This document shows, one piece after another, positions 46,120 through 54,549 of a stretch of 64,000 nucleotides of DNA. The translations under genes and the position numbers were made by a program. The stretch covers positions 3,994,501 through 4,058,500 of the forward strand of contig NZ_CP157743.1 of NCBI RefSeq assembly GCF_030717995.2, read 5' to 3'. The notes beneath the pieces were generated by a model. It did no database searches, was not told the DNA's origin, and saw only the letters and a list, made by a program, of their open reading frames with translations. Numbering within the stretch: the first letter of the stretch is position 1; each line of letters starts with the position of its first letter. Source of the DNA: Methylomarinum sp. Ch1-1 (lineage in GTDB: Bacteria; Pseudomonadota; Gammaproteobacteria; Methylococcales; Methylomonadaceae).

Positions 46120-47019
46120 TTAATTTTTAGGGGTCAATAATGCCTGGATATCTTCGGGCAATTCATCCTCGGCGGAACCCGTTAATGACGCGGGAAGTGA
46201 GGCAGGCAGTTTGACGGCGAACCTCGCGATACATTTACTACCGCCGATCAATTTGTCATCCGGGTTGGGTAATGACAGGCGTATGCTAAAACTGCCGCTG
46301 GCCGCATCGATCATTCGATCTATCACGCTAACCGTTGCCTGATAGTTACTGTTGACCGGAATATCCGGATATACTTCGACCGCCATATTCTGTTGGATTT
46401 TACCGAACAACTCGGCGGGCGCCACGACTTCGACCATGAGCGGGTCTATTTTAGCTAATTGTAGTATGGGTTGGTTTTCGACCGACTCTCCCGGCATCAG
46501 GTAACGTTCAACGACAATACCGTTTATCGGACTCTTGATGGTTTTCTGCTCGAGCTGGGCTTTCGCCAGCGCCAGTTTCAGTTCATTTTTTCTTTTGTCT
46601 AGTTGCGACTGCAACCACTGCGATTTCGCCAATGCGACTTCGGTGGCCGCTTCATCGTATTCCTGCGTCGAAGACACTTTGCCTCTGAATAGATCGGCGA
46701 TACGCTCCATTTTTCGTTGAGCATATTGAAAATGCAGTTTTTTGGCATGGATCAAGTTACCCATCCGCGCTTCCTGCGCGGCAACCTCGACATTGGCCGC
46801 TTCCACCGAGGCTTCCAGTTTGGCCAGTTCCTGACCTTTCGTTACCCGATCGCTTTTGTTAACCAGAACGGATTCCAACACGCCGTCGACAGGGCTGCTG
46901 ATGTCTATGTACATTTCCGGCTTTACCAGGCAGTCCAGCTCGGTATAGTCCTGCGCCCACAAAGGTATGGAAAATAAAACCAACGACGCGTATGTCGACA
47001 ACATTATTGTTTTAATCAT
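46120..47019 (-). CDS. HlyD-type periplasmic adaptor protein
   Basis: 299 aa. Signal peptide (residues 1-22, ending LWA). Biotinyl-lipoyl halves ISSPVDGVLESVLVNKSDRV (about 40-60) and IKSPINGIVVERYLMPGESV (about 160-180) flank a helical hairpin, and a beta-barrel domain follows. It resembles RND/HlyD adaptors and would bridge inner and outer membranes. No pump or TolC gene lies beside it; its partners are the SecA-like, M50-HlyD and GAF-HlyD genes. The ATG is only three bases from an inserted repeat element (47023-47180) and lacks any recognisable ribosome binding site. Confidence 0.82.
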   Translation of the reverse strand: MIKTIMLSTYASLVLFSIPLWAQDYTELDCLVKPEMYIDISSPVDGVLESVLVNKSDRVTKGQELAKLEASVEAANVEVAAQEARMGNLIHAKKLHFQYAQRKMERIADLFRGKVSSTQEYDEAATEVALAKSQWLQSQLDKRKNELKLALAKAQLEQKTIKSPINGIVVERYLMPGESVENQPILQLAKIDPLMVEVVAPAELFGKIQQNMAVEVYPDIPVNSNYQATVSVIDRMIDAASGSFSIRLSLPNPDDKLIGGSKCIARFAVKLPASLPASLTGSAEDELPEDIQALLTPKN

Positions 47020-47022
47020 TTT

Positions 47023-47180
47023 GTAATTATTCAGCGTAGCTTTACTAAGAGGGAGTAGGTTATTGATTTATCGGGCTGTCTGCAACAGGACGTTGCAGTC
47101 AGAGCTTACATGGATGTATTCACGCGTCCCGAGAAATCAATGACCTACTGCCTAAAACCCGAAAGATACTGAATAGTTAC
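47023..47180. repeat. CGTAACTATTCAG-type element, copy 2, inside the export module
   Basis: Terminal inverted repeats GTAATTATTCAG (47023-47034) and CTGAATAGTTAC (47169-47180), one mismatch, with further inverted similarity inward (AGTAGGTTATTGATTTATCGGG against AGTAGGTCATTGATTTCTCGGG). It separates the SecA-like gene from the adaptor gene and lies three bases before the adaptor ATG. Compared with the copy at 57952, it lacks a 101-bp internal segment. Confidence 0.7.
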
Positions 47181-47237
47181 ATCATTTTTTTCATAAACAT
47201 TGACTGTTCTATCGTAAAATCCATCGATCCAGCGCCG

Positions 47238-49232
47238 CTATTCCATCGGTCCGCTAAAAGCCATAATTTTGGCTTGTTGTTTGTCACGTTTCATCAGCTG
47301 ACAGCGGAGACGATAATGCTGATATTCGGTCCATTTTTGTGGCCATGACAGCAGAATAGCGGCCAAGAAATGCGCTAACGGTTTGTTTTCCGGACAAAGA
47401 CAGGCTGCCAATTTCAGTATAACCTGAGGATAGAAGCTTATCAGCTTATCATCCTCTAACGAAAGATAGCCGACGACACTACCGGGGTCACCTTGCCTGG
47501 CGCAACGTCCATGCAATTGCCGATCTATCCGCCGGGCGTCGTTTCGCCCCGTGCTGATCACCTGAAGACCGCCCAATTCCGCCACTCCGTCGCCCAAGGC
47601 AATATCGGTGCCCCGGCCTGCCATGTTGGTGGCCACGGTGATGCAGCCCCTTTGCCCCGCCTTGGCGATCAATTCCGCTTCTCGTTTATCCTGATGGGCG
47701 TTTAACACCTGGTGTTGCAACCCATGATCCGCTAGCAAGGCGCTGATGTTTTCGGACTGCGCCACCGTCCGCGCGCCAATCAAGACTGGGCGACCTTGCC
47801 GCTGTAGGCTCTCGACTCTTTGTACAAACGCTCGCCATCGTTGTTCGCTGTTTTTATATAGCCGTTCCGCTTGCGTTTCTCTGCGCGAGGGACGATGCGT
47901 CGGCACCGTGATGACGCGCAGGCCATAAACATGATTCAATTCACCGGCGACTTCCTTAACCGTCCCCGATGTGCCCGCTAAACGCAGATAACGGCTAAAA
48001 AACCGTTGATAACTCATTTTGGCTAAAGGCTCCCGCTCGGCACTCATTTCACATCCTTCCTTGGCTTCGATCAATTGCTGCAAGCCCTGCTCCCAGTTGC
48101 GACCAGGCATGACCCTGCCCGTTAAGGCATCGATGATTTCCACCTTGCCATTGCGCAGCAAATAATGTTCATCGCGAAGAAACAGGTATTTTGCTTTTAA
48201 CGCCAATGTCACCCTATGTTCCCGCTGCCTGCGCGGCCGCCAGCATGGCGCCATGGATTCGGCCAGTATGGTCAATTTATCCTGTCCGAGCGACGTCAGA
48301 GTCACCTGCTGGCGCTGTGCGTCGAGATGGAAATCGCTGCCTTTATGTAGTGATGCCGCCAACGACAAGGCATCGAAACAAGTCCGGGCTTGTTGTTCGT
48401 GTTGTCGACTTCTGGAAATAATCAATGGGGTCTTGGCTTCATCGATTAACAAACTGTCCGCTTCATCGACGATGGCAAAACACAGTCCACGTAACAGAAA
48501 CGGCGCCGGCTGCCCTTGCCGCAGAGACTCGACGTGCTTGAATTGCAACTGCATCTTGCCTTGCTGATTCCCCATCGCCATGCGGTCCCGTAAATAATCA
48601 AAGGCGATCTGTTGGCCGGCGGCATAAACAATGCCGCGACGATAAGCCCGTCTTCGGCTTTCGTTATTCATCGCCTCGGTCACGACGGCCGAATCGATCC
48701 CCAACCAGCGAAAAAGCGGCCGCAGCTGTTGTTCATCCCTGGTCGCCAAATAATCATTGGCGGTCATGACATGCACCGGAACGCCGGCCAGCGCTGCGGT
48801 ACAGGCAGGCAATGCCGTGGTCAACGTCTTACCTTCTCCGGTTTCCATTTCCGCCACCATGCCATTGATCATGACCCAGCCGCCCAGCAACTGCACATCA
48901 AAATGTCTCTTTCCCAACACACGGTCGGCCGCTTCCCGTATCGCTGCGAAGGCCTGCTGAATCAGCTCGTCGCTCAGACCATAGACATGCAATCGTTGCT
49001 GCAACTGGCGTACTTGGGCCTGCAGTTCGGCATCGGAAAGTCCACCAAACGCATGCTGATATTGATTTACCTTGCCGACAATATAGCGCAGTGTGTATCG
49101 ATGCCGCCGTAAACGATGTTTAATCGCGGCGCCGCTCCGCCGCGCCCAAGCCTCCAGCCAAGGCGAGTTAGATTCCGCCTGCTGAGGATAAGCGCCGAGC
49201 ATTAATCCCGGTCTTAACGGGCTGTCAACCAT
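47238..49232 (-). CDS. SecA-like ATPase, shortened C-terminus
   Basis: 664 aa against about 900 for housekeeping SecA. Walker A is AEMETGEGKTLTT (near residue 127), the DEAD-type motif is VDEADSLLIDEAKTPLIIS (near 252), and NBD2 motifs TNMAGRGTDI (near 531) and HGRCARQGDPGS (near 572) are intact. After NBD2 only about 70 residues follow, so the helical scaffold with the two-helix finger, the wing domain and the C-terminal zinc motif are absent or rudimentary. It is most likely a dedicated motor for the surface protein encoded downstream. It overlaps the upstream M50 gene by 8 nt. A true SecA function is inferred, not shown. Confidence 0.85.
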   Translation of the reverse strand: MVDSPLRPGLMLGAYPQQAESNSPWLEAWARRSGAAIKHRLRRHRYTLRYIVGKVNQYQHAFGGLSDAELQAQVRQLQQRLHVYGLSDELIQQAFAAIREAADRVLGKRHFDVQLLGGWVMINGMVAEMETGEGKTLTTALPACTAALAGVPVHVMTANDYLATRDEQQLRPLFRWLGIDSAVVTEAMNNESRRRAYRRGIVYAAGQQIAFDYLRDRMAMGNQQGKMQLQFKHVESLRQGQPAPFLLRGLCFAIVDEADSLLIDEAKTPLIISRSRQHEQQARTCFDALSLAASLHKGSDFHLDAQRQQVTLTSLGQDKLTILAESMAPCWRPRRQREHRVTLALKAKYLFLRDEHYLLRNGKVEIIDALTGRVMPGRNWEQGLQQLIEAKEGCEMSAEREPLAKMSYQRFFSRYLRLAGTSGTVKEVAGELNHVYGLRVITVPTHRPSRRETQAERLYKNSEQRWRAFVQRVESLQRQGRPVLIGARTVAQSENISALLADHGLQHQVLNAHQDKREAELIAKAGQRGCITVATNMAGRGTDIALGDGVAELGGLQVISTGRNDARRIDRQLHGRCARQGDPGSVVGYLSLEDDKLISFYPQVILKLAACLCPENKPLAHFLAAILLSWPQKWTEYQHYRLRCQLMKRDKQQAKIMAFSGPME

Positions 49233-51375
49233 TGAAATGTCTCAGAAATACTTGCCGCAGGCTTCTATACCATTGTCGCGCCAAAGGTTCGGCGCCATGA
49301 TCGAAGCGCACGTAAACCCGCTGCCCTATGATTTCGCTGCCGACGCCGACCGGACTATACGCCAGGTCGAGTTGGAAGATTTTTTCCCGCGTTCGTAATG
49401 CTTGTTCAGATCGGGAATCTATAACAATGTTGCCGCCGTTAATAGTCGCCAACGCCGGACTGGGCAAAGCATTGGTCGCCTCCGGCCCACGTCGGATGAT
49501 TTTTGCCGGCAACGCTCGAGCCGGTTGATTGACCAAGCGTATCTGTATTCCGGCCAAATTTTCCTGTATTCGCCCCAGAACCGCCTGGGTGACAACGACA
49601 CGTACCGTCGGCAAAGAGTCGTCAAGCACATAACCGATGACATCCCCTTGATGCACATAGCGGCCTGGCAAGTCTTCTGCGTCAGGAATCAGCAATTTGC
49701 CGGTTTTTTTGCTGACGATAGCCATTGCCTTTTGTTTTTGTCGCGCTCGTTGCAATTGTTCCACCACGACTTTCATCTCGTCCCTGATCGTGTCCGCTTT
49801 GACACGATGGCTTTCCCATTCCGCCCTAAATTGAGTGTCCAGCTCTATCAATCTCGCCTTCAGCACGTCTACTTCGGTGCGCATCAAAGGATTGATGATG
49901 GTCACGATGGCGGTACCTGCCTCAACGATCGCCGGCAAATTCGGCGGCAACTCATCGACAAAACCATCGCACTCAACCCTGAGCTGAGCATCATCCGGCA
50001 TCCACACGACACCTTCCGAACGACTGTAGGACGGCATCGGCACATAAAAGATCAGCGCCATGATCAGCGAGACTATCCCCGCTACCTTACCGATTACCCG
50101 CACGCGCTTGCGCTGCAACGCCGGGCTGGTGAAAACGAACCATAGGCCTCTGCCAACAGGTCTCAAGATTTGCCACGAAACCAGCCAAAGCGCCAACACT
50201 AGGCCGGCAAGATAAAATTTGTCGAGGACGTAAACGATGATCAGCCAGCAAATAATGAGACGATAACTAAAGGAAGCGAGACCGTAACCGAACAACCAGC
50301 CCGCTTCTCCCGGCGTCGTGGCCGGGGAATTCAGCTCTTGCAGGCCCAACAAATGCTTTTTATACAGATAGCCGAAATACAGGCCTGAGCGGCGAAACAA
50401 ATTGGGAATCGACACGGCATCCGCCAGCATGTAATAGCCGTCATATTTCAATAACGGATTGGCATTGAAAAAAAAGGATGACGCTCCGCCTATCAGCATC
50501 ATATTGAAGGCGATATCTTTTAACAGTCCGCTCTCACTGACTAACCACAACAGTACACCCAACGCTGCGACGAATAATTCAACGATTATTCCGGCCGCAC
50601 TGACCGCTATCCGTCGGCGCTTATCGTGCAGTACATTGACGCTGGAGACATCGACATAAGGTATCGGCATGAACATCAGAAAAGAAATGCCCATTTCATG
50701 CACCTCGCCACCATAGTAACGGGCGCTGAAGGCATGCGCCAATTCGTGCAGAAACTTGATCATCGGGTACAGCAAGACGATGATGAGCAGATTATCGGGA
50801 TTCAGCGTGCGATCGAGCGCATAGCCGCTGATTGTTTGCCAATGAACGGCGACGCCCACTCCGGCAACAGCGATCAATAACAGCCATATCCCCCCTATAT
50901 AGCGATGAAATAATCCGCTTATTTTCGGCAAGTTTCGACGCAGAAAATCGTCGGGATCCCATAATGGAATCTTGATCGCCAGCGGATTGCCCAGGCGCTG
51001 CCTAAGTTGATAGTTCTTGAACCGTTGACGACGCTGCAACAGTTCTTCGCTATCTAGCGGCAAGCCAGACTGCAATAAATCGGCGGCATGCAATTTTCCC
51101 AGCAGCTGGATGATCTGCTCTTGGGTCGGCGCCGCATCGCCCAAGCGGTCATCGACGCTATTCCAGATCTGCTCCATCGAGGTATTGCCGTCTAATAATC
51201 CGATCACCTGATAGGCGCTGGCATTAAAGCGGTGAGAGCGCCCGCTGGCTTTGTCGTGCAGAATATACCAGGTCATGCCGCGATAATCATGCCGCCGCAT
51301 GTCCACATGCTGGCGTAATCGAGGCTTTAACCGACTCACTCGATACCAGAGAGGACTGAATAGCATTTCACTCAT
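49225..51375 (-). CDS. PqqD-like/M50 zinc metalloprotease/HlyD fusion protein
   Basis: 716 aa. Residues about 20-90 resemble a PqqD-like peptide-binding domain (YILHDKASGRSHRFNASAYQ, then VIGLLDGNTSMEQIW). A polytopic M50 site-2 protease domain follows: HELAHAFSARYYGGEVHEMG near 210 contains the HExxH zinc site, and NANPLLKYDGYYMLADAV near 300 the third ligand. Residues about 450-716 form an HlyD-like periplasmic arm (VVTQAVLGRIQENLAGIQIR). The start at 51375 is 7 bp after the previous stop; a longer frame to 51480 is unlikely. It may recognise and process the exported protein or peptide inside or at the membrane. Confidence 0.85.
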   Translation of the reverse strand: MSEMLFSPLWYRVSRLKPRLRQHVDMRRHDYRGMTWYILHDKASGRSHRFNASAYQVIGLLDGNTSMEQIWNSVDDRLGDAAPTQEQIIQLLGKLHAADLLQSGLPLDSEELLQRRQRFKNYQLRQRLGNPLAIKIPLWDPDDFLRRNLPKISGLFHRYIGGIWLLLIAVAGVGVAVHWQTISGYALDRTLNPDNLLIIVLLYPMIKFLHELAHAFSARYYGGEVHEMGISFLMFMPIPYVDVSSVNVLHDKRRRIAVSAAGIIVELFVAALGVLLWLVSESGLLKDIAFNMMLIGGASSFFFNANPLLKYDGYYMLADAVSIPNLFRRSGLYFGYLYKKHLLGLQELNSPATTPGEAGWLFGYGLASFSYRLIICWLIIVYVLDKFYLAGLVLALWLVSWQILRPVGRGLWFVFTSPALQRKRVRVIGKVAGIVSLIMALIFYVPMPSYSRSEGVVWMPDDAQLRVECDGFVDELPPNLPAIVEAGTAIVTIINPLMRTEVDVLKARLIELDTQFRAEWESHRVKADTIRDEMKVVVEQLQRARQKQKAMAIVSKKTGKLLIPDAEDLPGRYVHQGDVIGYVLDDSLPTVRVVVTQAVLGRIQENLAGIQIRLVNQPARALPAKIIRRGPEATNALPSPALATINGGNIVIDSRSEQALRTREKIFQLDLAYSPVGVGSEIIGQRVYVRFDHGAEPLARQWYRSLRQVFLRHFNG

Positions 51376-51382
51376 GTTATCA

Positions 51383-53134
51383 CTACCACCAGGACCATAA
51401 CCGCAATTTGAGCCAATCGGCCCATTGATGCGTCCAGATCCAAAACAGCTTTTTCCGGCCGATGTCGATCTTGCCGACACCTTCCATGCCGGGACGTAAG
51501 AGCTTTGGCGCGCCAGGGAGCGAGGCTTCTACCCTAAAGATATTAGCGCCTTCATCAACCCGCGCCACTTCGATAATTCTTTCTATCGTCAACGGAAAAC
51601 TTCTGTCGGCTAGGCTGGATAAACCCAGTGTCCCGGTTTGGGCATGACGAATATAGGAGATATCTTGTTCACTGACTTTTAACATCACTCGATAACCGCT
51701 CAAAGGCGCAATCTTGAATAACGCCTGGCCACGGGTCACCGGGGCGCCGAGAGATTGGCTCAAATCACCTTCTATGATAATGCCATCGAACGGCGCTCGA
51801 ATCCGAGTTCTTTGCAACTGCTCCTGTTTCAATTTAATTTGCGCTTCAATTTGCGCGAGCTGAGCGTTATAGACACGAACCTTCACCAGCTCCCTGTTTG
51901 CCATCGCCTCCCGATATTTTCTCTGCAATTGCCGACGCTGCCCCGCTAATTTGAATTTTTCAAGCTTCAAATCGCGGTCTTCGATGACCGCCACGACCTC
52001 TCCTTTGGCAACCGCGTCCCCGGCCCTGACCGTTGCCGAGCGAATAAACCCCTCCATCGGCGCCGACAGAGTCCGCTGCACCTTTCCTTCTATAACTGCA
52101 TCGGCATGGATATGAAAATCCCCTTCCAGCCACAGCGTAAGCCCCAGTATCAGGAAAAATCCCAACACCGATAATTTCAAACCGAGATAGCGCAGACCGA
52201 AACATTCGGCAAACATCTTTTTAGCAGATGCTGCGAATTTTTGTATTAATAAACGCTCTTCATCCCGCTTCAATTTTAAAAAAGGAGTAAGCAAAGACAG
52301 CGTTTGTTGACAAATATTGACGTCTTGCCGGTCAAACGGCTTATTTTCATCGCGCCCCATCATCAGGACCGCAAAAATCTTATCATCGTAAAGCAGCGGG
52401 ATCGTGCATAGAGCGCCGCCAGAGAATTTAGCGGCCAAGTCGGCGTGAGCCATCGTGACCATTAACTCTTCTTCCGCTAATGGCGGATAGACGATCACCC
52501 TATCCTGGGCTATCGCTTCATCCATGGCGGCCGCCAGCGTTTGCAGCAGACCGGTTTTATCATCGAACCTGGCGCTATTGGATAAGGCGACCACCCTAGC
52601 ACGGTCATTTTCGACCTCGGCGATAACCACCCTTTCGCAGGCAAATTCATCACTGAACGAGGAAAGCAAGGCGGTGTACGCCTCATTAAGCGAGTCCTTC
52701 TGCTGCAGGGCATTGACCGCCATTTTGACGACAGTTTGATAGTGGCGGTCTGCAACTGCATTGGGCATCGCCAGCCAGTTAGCGCCGGTCTTTAGCGCTT
52801 GTATCGTTAATTGCCGCTTGTGGTCGTCGTGGTGCCCGGTCTTAACGGCGATCACGCCTAACAACTGCTGATCGGCATAGATGGGCAGGGCAATATAATC
52901 GAATGCTTGTTTTCCATCACTCGCATTGATGATGTTGGCGTTGACGACCCGATCCTGTTTTTTTAGCGCCAATTTGGCAATAGCCAGTAACGTCAACGGC
53001 TCCCGACTGTCTTGTGGCCATTGGGCAACCGGCTTCAAGCCGCTGGCTTGCCGCTCAGCAAGTAGAAATAAAGCGCAGTGGAGTCCTTCAATAGATGAGC
53101 ATTGGATGTTCAGCCAATCTTGTGCAAAATTCAT
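51383..53134 (-). CDS. GAF-GAF-TM-HlyD inner-membrane adaptor
   Basis: 583 aa. Two GAF-like cytoplasmic domains (about residues 5-125, ALFLLAERQASGL; and 150-290, GALCTIPLLYDDKIFAVLMM) precede one transmembrane helix (about 318-338, LSVLGFFLILGLTLW). The rest is an HlyD adaptor: lipoyl halves LSAPMEGFIRSATVRAGDAV and IRAPFDGIIIEGDLSQSLGA around a coiled coil, then a barrel. GAF domains on an adaptor suggest that export is gated by a cytoplasmic ligand or by protein contact. First gene of the minus-strand module; the M50 gene starts 7 bp after its stop. Confidence 0.85.
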   Translation of the reverse strand: MNFAQDWLNIQCSSIEGLHCALFLLAERQASGLKPVAQWPQDSREPLTLLAIAKLALKKQDRVVNANIINASDGKQAFDYIALPIYADQQLLGVIAVKTGHHDDHKRQLTIQALKTGANWLAMPNAVADRHYQTVVKMAVNALQQKDSLNEAYTALLSSFSDEFACERVVIAEVENDRARVVALSNSARFDDKTGLLQTLAAAMDEAIAQDRVIVYPPLAEEELMVTMAHADLAAKFSGGALCTIPLLYDDKIFAVLMMGRDENKPFDRQDVNICQQTLSLLTPFLKLKRDEERLLIQKFAASAKKMFAECFGLRYLGLKLSVLGFFLILGLTLWLEGDFHIHADAVIEGKVQRTLSAPMEGFIRSATVRAGDAVAKGEVVAVIEDRDLKLEKFKLAGQRRQLQRKYREAMANRELVKVRVYNAQLAQIEAQIKLKQEQLQRTRIRAPFDGIIIEGDLSQSLGAPVTRGQALFKIAPLSGYRVMLKVSEQDISYIRHAQTGTLGLSSLADRSFPLTIERIIEVARVDEGANIFRVEASLPGAPKLLRPGMEGVGKIDIGRKKLFWIWTHQWADWLKLRLWSWW

Positions 53135-53277
53135 CGACGCCCCCGTCTCAAAATAACTCTACACACTATCGCTAAGTTCGGAGATGACGGGGTTACGGTC
53201 AATTGCTCGAGCCTTGCCGAATTTTCATGATGTTTATTCATTCCTGGACTTTGCTGTTGTTATTGTTGTTGTTTTCC

Positions 53278-53444
53278 CGTAACTATTCAGCTTGATACTG
53301 AGAAAATATTTCTTTTACTATCAATTGCTTGTGGAAGAAGTGTATGCGACAGGGATGTCGCATCCAAGCCTATAGGGACATATTTACGGCGTCTTCTGGA
53401 GCAAGTAACTGATAGTAAAAGTATTTTTATACTGAATAGTTACG
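53278..53444. repeat. CGTAACTATTCAG-type element, copy 3, upstream of the export module
   Basis: Perfect 13-bp terminal inverted repeats CGTAACTATTCAG (53278-53290) and CTGAATAGTTACG (53432-53444), with longer imperfect inverted similarity (CTTTTACTATC on both arms). Its left 98 bp are a direct repeat of 39500-39597. Confidence 0.8.
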
Positions 53445-53624
53445 TTTCCCTTAAGTCCTATTTTTCGAAAAGAGTATTATCTTGCAAAGGGTTAAGACCG
53501 CATCAGGTCGCTCTGGAGGAAGTGTGCGCGGCATTTACACCCTCCCTGGCGGTCAGATTCCGCGCTCAAACCTACGCCCCACAAGGATGTGTAAGTGCAG
53601 CGGTAAGCAGGAGCTGTTAGCTGC

Positions 53625-53693
53625 CACCCAGCACCTAAATTCCATAGGCCAATGGCTGCGATAAATCATCTTCGTTTATTTAGGTGCTGGGTG
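53625..53693. repeat. 69-bp CACCCAGCACCTAAATT palindrome, copy 2
   Basis: Same ends and length as the nested insertion at 18019-18087 (CACCCAGCACCTAAATT to TTTAGGTGCTGGGTG). It sits in the 1-kb gene-free stretch 53135-54165, which also holds a relative of the 58120-58200 sequence (53540-53624) and a short repeat (53902-53936). An unrecognised 55-codon frame at 53978-54145 ends in the tRNA terminator and is not called a gene. Confidence 0.75.
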
Positions 53694-53901
53694 AACGGCG
53701 TCCTGTCAAGCGAGTTACCGAACCACCACAAATCCTACTGTTTCGGGAAGTTATTTTGTGCATATTCCTTAGTATAAACCAACAGCGACGACAATCTAAA
53801 GGCGGAGCCTGGTGTCTAATACATAGTCAATATTATTCTATCGGCAATTGTGAAAGTAGGTGCAGATTTAGCCGCGCAATGCGAATAAATTCGCACCTGC
53901 C

Positions 53902-53936
53902 GAGCACCCGTCATACATAAAATGACTGAGTACTAG
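53902..53936. repeat. short repeat GAGYACCCGTCA...TGACTGAGTAC, copy 2
   Basis: GAGCACCCGTCATACATAAA followed by ATGACTGAGTACTAG. Nearly identical to 59429-59463. Confidence 0.6.
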
Positions 53937-54120
53937 GCTGGATCTGAATACTTATTTCAAAGACCCAGGTCGCCTTTGTGAAATACCCGGGTGAGCGTGA
54001 TTGGGTTCTGAACACACATCCCAGCGATTTTTTGCGATTGTTAGGTAAAACGATTGACCGCCATCAGATTAACAGCAAAGATAAGCGGCCTTGCAACCCT
54101 AAAGATTCGCCAAGTCTGGC

Positions 54121-54160
54121 AAAAAAAAGCCGTATTCACGGCTAATCGTGAATACGGCTT
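54121..54160 (-). terminator. Rho-independent terminator of the tRNA/gltX transcript
   Basis: A perfect 14-bp stem (AAGCCGTATTCACG, 54127-54140, with its inverse at 54147-54160) and a 6-nt loop. On the minus strand it is followed by eight T residues. It lies 6 bp past the last tRNA-Glu. Confidence 0.93.
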
Positions 54161-54165
54161 ATGTA

Positions 54166-54241
54166 TGGCGTCCCCAGGGGGGTTCGAACCCCCGTTACCG
54201 CCGTGAAAGGGCGGTGTCCTAGGCCTCTAGACGATGGGGAC
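54166..54241 (-). tRNA. tRNA-Glu (anticodon TTC), second copy
   Basis: 76 nt including an encoded CCA. The cloverleaf is complete, with acceptor GTCCCCA/TGGGGAC, anticodon loop CTTTCAC and TTCGAAC T-loop. Identical to the gene at 54333-54408. Last gene before the terminator. Confidence 0.97.
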
Positions 54242-54332
54242 TAAGACTATGAAGAGTCAAATAACTGCCGACCCAAAACTTCATGCCTGCTCGGCATGAT
54301 TAACAACCCGCTTTTACATGTATGCCAAAAAA

Positions 54333-54408
54333 TGGCGTCCCCAGGGGGGTTCGAACCCCCGTTACCGCCGTGAAAGGGCGGTGTCCTAGGCCTCTAGACG
54401 ATGGGGAC
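54333..54408 (-). tRNA. tRNA-Glu (anticodon TTC), first copy
   Basis: 76 nt with encoded CCA, identical to 54166-54241. It follows tRNA-Ala on the minus strand and lies downstream of gltX, the gene for its own synthetase. Confidence 0.97.
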
Positions 54409-54428
54409 TAAGACTTGTAAATCAAAGC

Positions 54429-54504
54429 TGGTGGAGCCAGGCGGGATCGAACCGCCGACCTCAACACTGCCAGTGTTGCGCTCTCCCAATTGAGCTATGG
54501 CCCC
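54429..54504 (-). tRNA. tRNA-Ala (anticodon GGC)
   Basis: 76 nt with encoded CCA. Acceptor GGGGCCA, anticodon loop CTGGCAG and T-loop TTCGATC fit tRNA-Ala(GGC). First tRNA of the array, 45 bp after gltX. Confidence 0.97.
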
Positions 54505-54549
54505 TCAGTTGAGTTCCGCTATTATACAGAGAATTTTCGTTTTGTCTAA

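Noticed and set aside
47238-49232. Housekeeping secA
   Set aside because: Too short, lacks the C-terminal zinc motif, and lies within a specialised module; it is treated as a SecA-like paralogue.
53978-54145. Open frame of about 55 codons before the tRNA terminator (reads VKYPGERDW at the start)
   Set aside because: No recognisable family and no convincing ribosome binding site, and its 3' end lies in the terminator hairpin of the opposite-strand tRNA transcript. It could be a gene remnant, but this is not supportable.
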